From Lingula anatina (lineage: Eukaryota; Brachiopoda; Lingulata; Lingulida; Lingulidae), in assembly GCF_001039355.2 (NCBI RefSeq), contig NW_019775948.1:120516-159811 (forward strand): DNA of 39,296 bases, in the 5' to 3' direction. Positions 20,441 through 33,341 of this stretch are shown here, piece after piece. Numbering within the stretch: the first letter of the stretch is position 1; every line of letters begins with the position of its first letter. Below the pieces are notes generated by a model that saw nothing but the letters and a program-made list of their open reading frames with translations, was not told the origin of the DNA and made no database searches. Made by a program: the position numbers and the translations under genes.

Positions 20441-21089
20441 TATATTAAAATAATAAAAATTGCCATAAAGGCTTGATGTTGCTTCAATAACCAACCCAGA
20501 TATTGCCAACAATAAAGTATCTACCTATCTAAGGCTGTATTCCCAGAGCTTTTAGAATGATCTATCCCTGCAGGGAGTCTCACTAAATTACTGTCAGATA
20601 ATCCAGCTTAAATGTCCGTCCCGCCAACTACAAGCTGTAAGGGGGTAATAAACTTTTGTGTCCGCTGGGCTGACAGCTATTTAGCGTGAACCCCCAAAGA
20701 GTTAGGTCAATCTAAAGTAGATCGATCTAATCTTTGGAAATGGGGTCTAAAGGTATTGCCTTGGTATGTACTTGGCTGCTAGTAGCTATCTATATAAAGT
20801 GCACAATGCTGGTACTTAGAAGATCCTGAGACTTAAATGAAAAGTATCTAAAACAATACTTACATTCTATTGCCACACTAATTATCCGGACAAGGTACAA
20901 TTGACTGACTGAGTAGCTGACTAACTGAGTAACTTCAACTGGGAACTGGAAGAAATAGAATATTATATAAACTCAATTGACTATTATTTAATCTAGCACT
21001 GATGCTCTTTATATCACAAACATATTCCTTTACTTTTCTTCAGCTCCACATTGTTGAGAAGAAACTATGGTTACTCAAAAATATATGGC

Positions 21090-21145
<56 letters not shown>

Positions 21146-22714
21146 TTTATATGAAAAAATAATAATAATATTAAAAAATAGACAGTTAAGATATAAAGTT
21201 ATTGAAATATATGGTGCAATGTAAATAAATATATACTGTAGGTTCCATTCAAAACAAGATGATCCACCAACTAGCAGATCCGCCAACTAAATAGGGCTGA
21301 CCCCACTTTAAAAGTGATAGCGCTGAATCCCGAAGGTCTCACCGCCTCCACATGTGCCCTTAAACGGATTAAACCTCGTGTTCGGGTTTAATTATTAGGC
21401 CCCTACAGTTGTGGCTTGTGTGGGGGCAAGAAGACTGTTAAGGAATTAATGACATGGCTTTTGAAGTGGGGCAAAACATATTTAGTGGACGGATCTGCTT
21501 GTCAGTGGTCCATCTATTATGTTGCTTCAATAACCAACCCACATATTGCCAACAATAAAGTATCTACCTATCTAAAAGTATTGCCTTGGTATGTACTTGG
21601 CTGCTAGTAGCTATCTATATAAAGTGCACATTGCTGGTACTTATATAATCCTGAGACTTAAATGAAAAGTATCTAAAACAATACTTACATTCTATTGCCA
21701 CACTAATTATCCAGACAAGGTACAATTGACTGACTGAGTAGCTGACTGACTGAGTAACTTCAACTGGAACTGGAAGAAATAGAATATTATATAAACTCAA
21801 TTGACTATTATTTAATCTAGCACTGATGCTCTTTATATCACAAACATATTCCTTTACTTTTCATAAGCTCCACATTGTTGAGAAGAAACTATGGTTACTC
21901 AAAAATGTATGGCATATAATTATAATAATAATAATAATATTAATAATAATAATAATAATAATATTTATTTACAGTCTAAAATCCTTATAAAATGTTTAGT
22001 AGATTTTACAGAGGTAAAATGAACAGAATATGACCAATAGAGTCAATAATAATAATAGACAGTTAAGATATTAAGATATTGAAATATATGGTGCAATGTA
22101 AATAAATATATACTGTAGGTCCCATTCAAAACAAGATGATCCACCAACTAGCAGATCCGCCAACTAAATAGGGCTGACCCCACTTTAAAAGTGATAGCAC
22201 TGAATCCCGAAGGTCTCACCACCTCCACATGTGCCCTTAAACGGATTTAACCTCGTGTTCGGGTTTAATTATTAGGCCCCTACAGTTGTGGCTTGTGTGG
22301 GGGCAAGAAGACCGTTAAGGAATTAATGACATGGCTTTTGAAGTGGGGCAAAACATATTTAGTGGACGGATCTGCTTGTCAGTGGTCCATCTATTCTGTT
22401 GCTTCAATAACCAACCCACATATTGCCAACAATAAAGTATCTACCTATCTAAAAGTATTGCCTTGGTATGTACTTGGCTGCTAGTAGCTATCTATATAAA
22501 GTGCACAATGCTGGTACTTAGATGATCCTGAGACTTAAATGAAAAGTATCTAAAACAATACTTACATTCTATTGCCACACTAATTATCCGGACAAGGTGC
22601 AATTGACTGACTGAGTAACTGACTAACTGAGTAACTTCAACTGGGAACTGGAAGAAATAGAATATTATATAAACTCAATTGACTATTATTTAATCTAGCA
22701 CTGATGCTCTTTNC

Positions 22715-22755
<41 letters not shown>

Positions 22756-24445
22756 TTTATTTACAGTCTAAAATCCTTATAAAATGTTCAGTAAATTTTA
22801 CAGAGGTAAAATGAACAGAATATGACCAATAGAGTCAATAATAAAAAATAGACAGTTAAGATATTAAGATATTGAAATATATGGTGCAATGTAAATAAAT
22901 ATAAACTGTAGGTTCCATTCAAAACAAGATGATCCACCAACTAGCAGATCCGCCAACTAAATAGGGCTGACCCCACTTTAAAAGTGATAGCACTGAATCC
23001 CGAAGGTCTCACCACCTCCACATGTGCCCTTAAATGGATTTAACCTCGTGTTCGGGTTTAATTATTAGGCCCCTACAGTTGTGGCTTGTGTGGGGGCAAG
23101 AAGACCGTTAAGGAATTAATGACATGGCTTTTGAAGTGGGCCAAAACATATTTAGTGGACGGATCTGCTTGTCAGTGGCCCATCTATTATGTTGCTTCAA
23201 TAACCAACCCACATATTGCCAACAATTAAGTATCTACCTATCTAAAAGTATTGCCTTGGTATGTACTTGGCTGCTAGTAGCTATCTATATAAAGTGCACA
23301 TTGCTGGTACTTATATAATCCTGAGACTTAAATGAAAAGTATCTAAAACAATACTTACATTCTATTGCCACACTAATTATCCGGACAAGGTGCAATTGAC
23401 TGACTGAGTAACTGACTGAGTAACTTCAAATGGGAACTGGAAGAAATAGAATATTATATAAACTAAATTGACTATTATTTAATCTAGCACTGATACAAAC
23501 ATATTCCTTTACTTTTCATCAGCTCCACTTTGTTAAGAAGAAACTATGGTTACTCAAAAAATATATGGCATATAATAATAATAATAATAATAATATTTAT
23601 TTACAGTCTTAAATCCATAAAGTGCACATTGCTGGTACTTATATAATAGTGGATGGACCTGCTTGTTCAGTAGATTTTACAGAGGTAAAATGAACAGAAT
23701 ATGACCAATAGAGTCAATAATAAAAAAAGACAGTTAAGATATAAAGATATTGAAATATATGGTGCAATGTAAATAAATATATACTGTATGTCCCATTCAA
23801 AACAAGATGATCCACCAACTAGCAGATCCGCCAACTAAATAGGGCTGACCCCACTTTAAAAGTGATAGCACTGAATCCCGAAGGTCTCACCACCTCCACA
23901 TGTGCCCTTAAACGGATTTAACCTCGTGTTCGGGTTTAATTATTAGGCCCCTACAGTTGTGGCTTGTGTGGGGGCAAGAAGACCGTTAAGGAATTAATGA
24001 AATGGCTTTTGAAGTGGGGTAAAACATATTTAGTGGACGGATCTGCTTGTCAGTGGTCCATCTATTCTGTTGCTTCAATAACCAACCCACATATTTCCTA
24101 CAATTTAGTATCTGCCTAGATGTTAAAGTATTGCCTTTTCTATATATTTGAATTCTAGTAGCTATCTACATCAAATGCATATTTCTGGTATTTTGATGAT
24201 CGTGAGACTTAAATGTTAATGATTTAAAACAAACAATACTTACATTCTATTGCCACACTAATTAATCTGCGAAGCTTCAACTGAATTGCTTCTAACATCA
24301 ACTGTGAGCTGGAAGAAATATGAAATTATATAAATTCAACTGACTATTATTCAATCTAGCATCGATGCTCTTTATATCACAAACATACTCCTTCAATTTT
24401 TATCAGCCACAATGTTGAGAAGAAACTATGGTTACTACAAGTATA
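20440..24445. repeat. Tandem array of ~878-bp units with diverged edge copies
   Basis: The landmark AAAACAAGATGATCCACC recurs at 21251, 22128, 22921 and 23799: spacings 877, 793 and 878. Each unit holds GTGTTCGGGTTTAATTATTA, GGCAAGAAGACYGTTAAGG, TAGTGGACGGATCTGCTTG, ACTGACTGAGTA and an (AAT)n microsatellite. The central units are nearly identical. The leftmost partial unit (from about 20440) and the right end of the last unit (after about 24110) are clearly more diverged. The short spacing coincides with a single N at 22713, so the unit there is incompletely assembled. A 63-residue open frame (near 21416-21607 and 22293-22484) is shifted in the third copy, so it is not evidence of a protein. 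Confidence 0.93.
21091..21144. repeat. (AAT)n microsatellite
   Basis: About 18 AAT triplets. Equivalent but shorter tracts occur in each 878-bp unit (near 21920, 22720 and 23575). Confidence 0.95.
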
Positions 24446-24914
24446 TTAAAATATCACCAGTAATGTTAGCAATTACTAGTACTGTAACACAGGATAACCC
24501 TTGACCCCCTTTTGGAGCAAAGTACACATGCTGTTCAACACCATAAAGCAAATGCATTAATCCTGTGAATCAATGAAAGGCAAATTCTCTTCAATAAAGA
24601 AATGTGGCATCAATTGAAACAAGCAAGACACCATTACCATTTAATGAGATTTTTCACAGAGCTATTCTTAACTTTCTTTACTCATGAGTAGTGTTGATGC
24701 ACATCTCTAAAAGTTACTGCACAGTTGCAAATAGCTTTAGGATACAGATTTCACATGAACATCTTCAGTGTCTGATGTTATGTATGTATGATCTTTTCAA
24801 CTGTCGATTAGGATTTTTTGCTTTATTTTTGCTCCTTAATTGTTTTCAATAGCAGTATAAATAACTCCCCTTAACCACTAACATTAAACTGAAATTTACA
24901 ACTTACCAAACTTC

Positions 24915-25192
24915 TTCTGTTAACCTGTGGCCTCCTTAACAATGTCTCTAGTTGCACATTTCTAGGTCACTGCATCTCATTAGTCAAATGAACTGGGGAT
25001 TGTGGGAAACCTCTTGATGAGAGCTTAGAATCTTCCTAAGGGAGTTCTGGCTTTTCTGTTAAACTCTCCACCCTTAGCAACAGTGTCTAGTTGCACATTT
25101 CTAGGTCAGTGCATCTCATTAGTCAAATGAACTGGGGATAGTGGGAAACCTCTTGCTGAGAGCTTAGAATCTTTCTAACAGAGTTCTGGCTT
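24915..25192. repeat. 139-bp tandem duplication
   Basis: Units 24915-25053 and 25054-25192 both start TTCTGTTAA and contain TAGTTGCACATTTCTAGGTC and GTCAAATGAACTGGGGAT. The start of a third copy follows at 25193. Identity is about 90 percent by eye. Confidence 0.88.
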
Positions 25193-26099
25193 TTCTGTTA
25201 ACCTGTTCACCCACAGTGTAATAAAAAAGCAACAGCTGATGTACACACCACCCAAAATGCTGCTTAGTCATTTCTTGAGTGTGCCAAAGAAACTATATTT
25301 CTGTATTTCTAAGAATCTGTCAATATAACTTCAAAATGCCAATATACGAAAATCATTTTTTCACAAAAAAGTATAACTTCCAGAAAAAATAACTAAACAA
25401 AATGCTTTTCCAAAGGAAGCTGCATTTAAGGTCCATGTTTCTTTCCTGTAAATTTGAGAAGAGTGAGTAACATGGTTTTCCTTCTATGGTGGCAGTGCCT
25501 AGAAAAGAGTTTTCTTCATTTTTAATGCAATATTGCGTAATGCTTAACTGCATAATGACTATCAAATTTTAATGATAAAATATCAAAGTATCATAAATAT
25601 TCAGAAAATGTGACTAGCAAAGGTTTTCAGGACTATGAAACTTCAAAGTCACACCTTGAAATTACCGAAATGTAAACAAGACAGAACTGTACTGAAATGG
25701 GTTTATTTCCATTTTAACACTTTTTTTTACATAAAACAATTAATTTACTGTACTTTTTTAATGATCAAACAAGAAAATTGTTGAGACATAGATAGTATAT
25801 ATAGAACAATATTAAATGTTCAGTTTGCTCCATTTTGAGATTCTGAACATAGTAAATGATTAAATCTGACAAACTGCAATAATTTGCTTTTTTTCCATTT
25901 TTTCCATTTTTGAGACTTAATTACACAATAGATTAACACAGGTTTAACACCATTTTTATGTAATCAACTAACAATATTGTAAAGATGAAAAATTTGTCAA
26001 AAGAACATTTATACGTATCTTATTGGTTCAATAATGAGACTGTAAACATGCCTAAGAATTGAACCTGAGGTAAAAGCACTTATAAACAACACTTATAAA
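25193..26099. other. AT-rich non-coding stretch upstream of the SMARCA4 exons
   Basis: No exon for the SMARCA4 ATPase, SnAC or linker region can be found here. Stops are frequent in all frames. It is probably intron or intergenic. Confidence 0.45.
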
Positions 26100-26452
26100 C
26101 ATAACTGCATCAAAATGGAACCAATCAAGCTTACTTTCGAACTCAACCTGTACTTTAGTAACATTAAGCTCTCCTGTGAGTTTCATGTCAATAAGCCTAT
26201 TAGTTTTCCTTGAAAATATATATACAGTGTTGCATATATGTTGAAAAGTGAGAAAACAGCATAACTTCTACAATTATGGCCCAATCATGCTGATTTTCGA
26301 ACTTGACCTGCATTTTTGTAAGATTGATTACTCCTGTGAGTTTCATGACAACAGGCCTATCGGTTTTCCTTAAAATGTGTTTACAGGGTTGCATATATGC
26401 TGAAAAGTGAAAAAACAGCATAACTTCTACTATAATGGCCCGATCATGCTGA
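26100..26452. repeat. ~160-bp satellite, two units, cut at an N
   Basis: TTCGAACT..ACCTG occurs at 26136 and 26296 and each unit ends AACTTCTAC followed by ATGGCCC.ATCATGCTGA. A third unit would begin at the single N (26453), so the array is truncated by the assembly. It is related to the pair at 10083-10370. Confidence 0.75.
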
Positions 26453-26594
26453 NATTATATCCAGTGTACTAGACATCATGTCATGACTTAAATAGTAGTA
26501 CTTTACCCTCAAATTGGGAGAATTGAAAATAGTGATAGTTTACTTAAGTAGTTTGAATCATCAACAAATAACTTTGCTTTTGCTTGTTCATCAG

Positions 26595-29500
26595 GCTATT
26601 GAGGAGGGAACACTGGATGAATTGGAGGAACGCAACAAACGGACATCGGGCAAGGGAAAAGGTCGGAAACGCAAGTTTGTAGATGATGAGCCCAGTAGCA
26701 GTTCCAAGAAAGAGAAGAAAAGACGTGGGAGGCCCCCTGCAGAGAAACTGGCTCCCAATCCTCCCAAACTGACCAAGATGATGAAGAAATTACTGGAAGT
26801 GGTCATCTATTACAGAGATGCGTGAGTACTGTATTGTAGATTAAGCAAGATATTTTTTTCTAATTTTGTGTGCTCAAGTTTTTTTTTTTTTTTTTTTTTA
26901 ACAAATTCTTGTGCTGATTGAGTTGCTCATGTGGAAGAGTTGTGGGTTCTGTGTTCAAAGCTTAGAAACATAGGCTGGTGTGTAGTAGCTGAGCACATTG
27001 GATTTAAGGTTCAAGTATGGCCCTAGTCTTGTCACACTATGCATCACACTGGACTGGGAGGCCTGGTGAATGCAGAGTGTGGTTGACACATAGACAGCAG
27101 TTGCACATTTTAAAACAAGTGCAGACATCTCAGGTAGCTATACCCAAGCTTTCTACATGGCTTGCTGTGTTTGTAAAGTTATTTTTATAAAAATTGAATT
27201 TTTTTAGTGACAAACGAGTCCTCAGTGAGCCATTCATGACACTGCCATCGAAGAAGGAGCTGCCTGATTATTATGAAGTAATAAGGAAACCAGTAGATTT
27301 TAAGAAAATTAAGGTAAAGCAAAAATATTAGGTATAGATGGTACATCTGTAAGAACAAAGACTCTGGTTAATAAATCACTGATGTATAAGTAAAGAATAA
27401 GTTTTTTTAAATAACTTGTAGATTAAGATGAATTAAGAAACAAAAAAGATTATTTAAAAATTACCTTTTCAATTGAAATCTGAGAAAAAGAGGAATTTTT
27501 TTTCAAATGCATTAAAAAATATTTTCCAGCAAAGAATCAAGGACCACAAATATCGTAGCTTGGACGACTTGGAGAAGGATGTGATGCTGTTGTGTCAGAA
27601 TGCACAAGAGTATAATATGGAGGGATCACTGGTAAGACCCCCTCGCAAACCTCACAAGCTTCTCAAACTCAAAGACTTTGTAAGTAGTTTCTGTCCAAAG
27701 GGGTTGACTTGGTGGTAAGAAAGTTTGTTCCCAGTGAAACCCCCTTGCTGCGTGGTACCTGAGTGCTCTCGTCTTCATATCTTGGTGATGATCTTGTTCC
27801 ATACTATTGTTATTCTAACAGTGTTTTTTTTCTCCGATTTCTCCTGTTGATACTAACATTTGAGGATTCTAGAAAATTTAGGTTTGAACAAACTTTCTAA
27901 GCATCCTGTTTTCCATATGAATGGTATTTTCCATTGAGGTAGCTCTATGGTAGTGCAATTCTGTGATATGCTGCAAATTAGGGAATAAGTTATAATTGAT
28001 GATATTGCCAGGTGTTTTGATACACTAGAAAGCAAAAAAAGAGTAAAACCCTTTTTCATAAATAATTAATTAAGGCGGTGAGAGTGTGGGCATATCACTA
28101 AAACAGAGCTACCCCAACATATTTTTATCTCAACCTCTTACGTATGTAGAATTTAAAGTACAGGTTAGGATAGAATTTTTTTTTTCTTACATTTTAGTCA
28201 CATTTAATATATAAGTCCTTCTGGAAATAGTTGTTAAGAAATGACATCTTATTCTAATCATAGAAAGATTTAGGGATAAAATTTCTCATACTCAATTATG
28301 AAAAAAACTTGTTCATTTTGTACAGTCTGTCCCAGGTTTGCTGTTGATGATGTTATTTTTTGTTTAGATTTACGAGGACTCCATAGTGCTGCAGTCTGTG
28401 TTTGTCAACGCCAGGGAAAGGTTGGAGAAAGAGGGTGTCCTCCCATCCCCTGCTGCCAGTGAGAGTGAAGGGGAACAAGAGGCAGAGGGAGGAGAACAGG
28501 AAGGGGAAGAGGATGAAGAGGAAGATGGTAAAAGAATGAATATTTTTGATTTAATAATTAGAAATAGATAGGAAAGAGAAGTACCTTGATTTATAATACA
28601 TTACAAGATTTATCATTTAGAAGTGGTGTGCATAGGCAATTGCTTTGTGAATTTAGGATTTCATAAAACGTGATAAAATATCAAACATAAAATAAAATAT
28701 GATAATTTTTGGTTTTCAGGCCAGTATCCTAAAGTGAAAATTAAGCTGGGCAAAGAAGGCAGTGCCAAGAAGGTGCATACTATCATCGTTTTTGTGATTT
28801 TAAATTGATATTAAATATTGAATTTTTTATGTGCCAAAAGAGATGTCGTGTAGTAGTAATATCTGCGTTTATGTTGAGTTATAGAAATGAAATAAGTTGA
28901 ATAAAATGATGGCAACCAAGAGGTTGAAGTTATACAAAGATATTAGTAGGTATAAAACTATTTTAAGTTATACATCAAATGAGATATAAACTGGTTAAAC
29001 AAATGGAAAAAAACAGTGAAAGTGGATAATAGTGAAAATCTTAAGAGAGATTATAATTCAAGGATTAAAATTGTATTTTAATCACCCAATTTCTCATAAT
29101 TTTAGGATAGAGGAAAAAGCAAGAAGAAGGGAAGACCTGCTAAAACTAAACCAGTTATAAGTGATGATGAGGAATCAGAAGGAGAAGGAGAACCAGAAGA
29201 GGTAAGAACATTTAAATTGTACATAAATATAGTAGACTCTGCTTAAATCCTCACTTTTAAACCAAAATTGTTGTTTAATTTAAAAAAAATATTTATTGAA
29301 CACATTTTTCCTTATTTTTAGATGAAATTAGTTTTAGCATTTCAAAACATGAATCTTTGTCCAACTTGCACATGTCCAGTGTCCAAGTTTTGCAGATTCT
29401 GCTGTATTTTCAACCATATGGATATTTTAATCAGAACAGTTCTTTTGCCATAAAATGTAAAAGAATACTTTTTAAAATTGGCTTTCTTCTAGCCAGCTGT

Positions 29501-29658
29501 TTGTTGTCAAATGAAATACCGACAGTAATAGTGAGTTATGTTTTATTTCTATGTAGGAGCATTCCGAGATCAGTGAGGATGCTGGGACCAGTTCTCACAC
29601 CTCTTCCAGGGTGTCTTCGCCAGCCCCTGGGGGGCAGCACAGGAAGAAGACTGCCTAG
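26595..29658 (+). CDS. SMARCA4: SWI/SNF ATPase BRG1/brahma, C-terminal exons with bromodomain (partial)
   Basis: This is the catalytic subunit of the nucleus-located BAF chromatin-remodelling complex; only its C-terminal part is present. Exons are 26595-26821, 27208-27313, 27530-27631, 28368-28527, 28720-28772, 29106-29201 and 29557-29658, all GT/AG with matching phases: 281 codons and a TAG. The first exon encodes [12 protein letters not shown] and a basic stretch with an AT-hook-like core [12 protein letters not shown]. The bromodomain follows: [31 protein letters not shown] (ZA loop), [20 protein letters not shown], and the conserved acetyl-lysine-binding Asn in QEYNMEGS. After it come [16 protein letters not shown], an acidic Glu-rich run, [11 protein letters not shown], a second GRPAKTKP hook-like motif and a Ser-rich end. 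Vertebrates have two paralogues (SMARCA2/SMARCA4) and most invertebrates one, so the symbol means the family. The helicase exons are not found in the preceding 26 kb. Confidence 0.95.
26880..26899. repeat. Poly-T tract
   Basis: A run of about 19 T in the first visible SMARCA4 intron. Confidence 0.9.
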
Positions 29659-30643
29659 ACAGTATATTGCTGTCTTTTGCCATTTCAAAAACTAGTAACT
29701 GTTTTTGTATGGAAATGACTTGTAGATGCCTTTTAGCAACCCCATGGCAGTAGAGGGGGAGAACAAACTAAAATTTCATGTAAATTGTGAATGCATAAAT
29801 TAAGTTCAATTAGTTACTGAATGCATAGATATGTTATTGTTACACTTCAACACTGTATGTCATCAAGAGCTACAGGTTAAGGGAATACAAATATGTGAAG
29901 TTTGTAAAAAAAAAATCAAATTGCATGTCGCTACTGCCTACCATTAACATTGTAGTTTTTTTTTTTATTAAATGTATTATAAATATTGTAACAAACATTA
30001 ATTGGATGTTTGTATCACTAGAAAATGGGATAAAATGCTGTTTACAGGGTGTTATTGTGTACTCCATTTCATCTAACTTTCATATACTATCCTCAATTTG
30101 TGTTACAAAGTGGATATCTTGTTAGCCTCATAGAAGTACTTTAGTGCATATATGCTTATTTCTTTGCACATCATGTAAATGTACCAACAAGTAGCTGTGT
30201 CTAGTATAATGAAAAATAAAAATTCCTGATGAGATTGTTAGCAGGATAAGGTGAAAGTTTTCCTTTTTCTGGTCAAATTTGGTCTGAAGTTACAGCATGT
30301 ATAACCAACTAAGATCACCTCTGCTCTTTGTGCATGGCAAGTTACTTTGTAGAGTGACCATGTAAGAATAAGAAAATTGAATTCAGAGAAAATTGCACTT
30401 TTTACTCAAAATTCCATGGATTATAATTCAGTTGATATTGTATTAATGTACAATTTCTGTTCAATTGGTTGAGTACAGGACTGGAGAGAGTAAAAATTTT
30501 GCATCTGAAAAACTTAGATTCCAATATAGATAAGAGAATTTTTCAGTGGAACATGCAATAAAATGTAGAAGCTGTAAAGAATTGTTTCTTTTACAAATAA
30601 TGTATAATTTCATGGATGATATGCAGGCTGAAGGTTTAATAAA
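29659..30643 (+). promoter_or_regulatory. SMARCA4 3' untranslated region and poly(A) signals
   Basis: The sequence after the TAG at 29656-29658 is AT-rich and non-coding. Canonical AATAAA hexamers on the plus strand occur at 30215-30220, 30557-30562 and 30638-30643; the first, followed by a T-rich and GT-rich stretch, is a reasonable main site. Which one is used cannot be told from sequence. Confidence 0.55.
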
Positions 30644-30694
30644 ACAGACGACATGATAGTACTCTAGCAAGTGCAACGCAACAAGTTGAATGTT

Positions 30695-31131
30695 TTTATT
30701 CTATAATATTTACATCACACATTAAGCTAATTCATATATAAATAAAAATGAGCATGAAAATTTATGCCATGGCCATCTACCTATCATCTTCATTAAGCTT
30801 CCAAATATGCCACAACAAGAATTCAATCGAGCAAAATGCCGTAATTATAAAGAGTGGAATAGTCTTTAAAAAGTTTAACTGAATACAGACGGACTTAAAA
30901 CTGAATGTTGGCAATACCTGGTTTACAACAATTTTAGACTGCTTGTTCAAACCACACCTACAAACCCATCAATTTGAACTATCCGTCAAACTTCCCCTAA
31001 AAATGATAAGAGGTTCATAACGGTGGAAACATAAAAGACGATGTACAAAGTCAATACAGTAGAATGTTCCTTGCCACTTTTAATCAAACCATTTTATATA
31101 AAACCATTTTAATGAGTTTAAAACAGAAAAA
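30695..31131 (-). promoter_or_regulatory. PAIP1 3' untranslated region with poly(A) signal
   Basis: Downstream of the PAIP1 stop (31132-31134) on the minus strand, the first good AATAAA reads at 30700-30695. It is about 50 bp from the last plus-strand signal of SMARCA4, so the two convergent transcripts may end nearly back to back or overlap. Confidence 0.5.
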
Positions 31132-31473
31132 TTAGGTGGGATTCCAGTGTCCTATTGAGAAGCTTTCATTTTCTGTCACAAACTGATCATATGCAGCTGC
31201 CATTTCATCATCCATGCCACCCTGATCAAAATCATAGCCATACTCATCACTGAAATTAGAAAATAAATTTGCATGATTAACAAACACTGAGATACTTTTT
31301 ATAGCAAGAGAAAAAATTATCAAATGAAATCAATTACTATCTCCAATATAATAGCATATCTACATGAAAAGTCATCGCAGCCAGATCAGTACCAGCATGT
31401 AGACTAATTCCATCAATCTTCATTTGTTTAAATGCAAAAAATTTATCCTATAGAATAAAAAGTTTCTTAATTG

Positions 31474-31504
<31 letters not shown>

Positions 31505-33273
31505 ACTTCTAAGAATTAAATGAGAGAACAGTTTCATTAGCTTTGTATGTATCAATTTAAATTATTGTTTTTCTTTTTATCAAGAGCTTCTAAAATATGT
31601 GGGTATTACCTCCAATTTTTCTGTGACTGTCAGCCCTGTCAGTCACAGAAATATTGGAGGTAATACCCACATATTTTAGAAGCTCTTGATAAAAAGAATA
31701 ACAATAATTTAAACTTCTAAGAAGCATTAATTAAATAAGGAATACAGCAATATAATATCACAAGGTCCATTTATACATTTGGAACATTTTACAGCTCCAT
31801 AGGTAACTACAGCAAAATAGATATTTTTCTTGAATTATTGTGGCAATGAAAAAAAAATACACAGCACTGCCATTTCCATCAAAGAAATAGGCACAGGATG
31901 AACATATGTAGAGAGACTACAAAGAGCAACATTAAGCTTTAAAATTATTATTGTCCCCTGTGAAAGTAAACGAAAAAATGAAGACAGCAACTCACTATCC
32001 ATCATACTGCTCTGGGTCTGCCCACTTCACATATTCATCAACATCTGACTGTGAGTAAACTTCTGGGTATTCTTCTTGAAAACCAGCTTGAACTCTGGTA
32101 ATTTGCTGTCCTCGTGAATCATAAAAGACAGGTTCAGGCTAAATAAGAAAGAAAAATATGTCTAATTTTTCAAAAAGGTTCAATTAAAGGTAATCTGTAT
32201 AAGATTTCCCCACCAAAACTAGTTTTTTCTTTCTTTCTTTCTTTTTTTTTTTTTTGGGGGGGGGGGGGGGGGGGCATTTTCTCCTCAACTCAAGTTAGCA
32301 CTTTGACTTGATATTTTACTTTTTCAAATTCAATAATTACTTCAACAACATCTGCAATACTGAGATACTGATATTCACACGAAAATGGAACAGTTTTGTA
32401 TTGAGGCCTTGTACCCTGTAAAATACACAAAGTTGTGAGACGTTACCTCTATCTGCTTGCTCTAAGAAAGAAAAATGTCATAAGGTATGCTCAAGTTATA
32501 AACTTTTGTTAAAGGAGTTTTATTTTAGGTCTGAAATGGAAAATACAAGAAGCCTTGCAGGATAAAAAAAAATGGCTGTGGGGCATTTTCAAACACATGC
32601 AGATTACCTTTAATTGACTTCTCCTCTGAAGGATAATAAAAGTGATTGATAAATCATTTGAAGACTTAAACAACATTCAAGTTCCATATCAAATATCTAA
32701 ATTTTAGATCAAGAAAAAAGGCTTATAATGAAAGGAGATAGTTATGAATTTTATTTGAGAGCTATTAACAAAATGACCTGAACAACATGTTTGCATAGTG
32801 TTCTGCAAGAATGAAAAAGGTGAAACTGCTTTCTGGAAAATTATTGAACAAGTGAATGGATAAAATGTTTCATTATTACCCAATCACCTGACCTGTATAC
32901 CTTTAAAAATAATACACAGTATCTGCACGTGTTATTTTTTTAAATTAAAATAGCATCTTTTTTAGAACATACAGACTTGTGTATTAAAATATGTAGAAAA
33001 CATCTAATTTACCTGTGTAAATGGATCATCTTGGTTAAATGTGAATGCATTATGTGCATCACTCTTTACAACAGGAGAAGACTCTGCACGACCCCAGTCA
33101 CTTGCACGAAGCTCAATCACGCCAAGCATCATCTGCTTGATATGCCTAAACAATGCAAAATATTCACAAATCAGACTTACACATATTCTTTTCACAGGAT
33201 AATAAATGACGTATACTTATGTTCATTAACAGAAAATAGAAGATAACTTATTCATTACCCTGATCAAAGATGT

Positions 33274-33341
<68 letters not shown>

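Noticed and set aside
21416-22484. 63-residue open frame repeated in the 878-bp units, as a possible gene family
   Set aside because: It is preserved only because the units are nearly identical. In the next copy a base change ends the frame and a different frame opens, and there is no recognisable domain.
26514-26594. Upstream extension of the first SMARCA4 exon to a start codon at 26514
   Set aside because: The family alignment begins exactly after the TCATCAG acceptor at 26594, and the upstream residues do not resemble SMARCA4.
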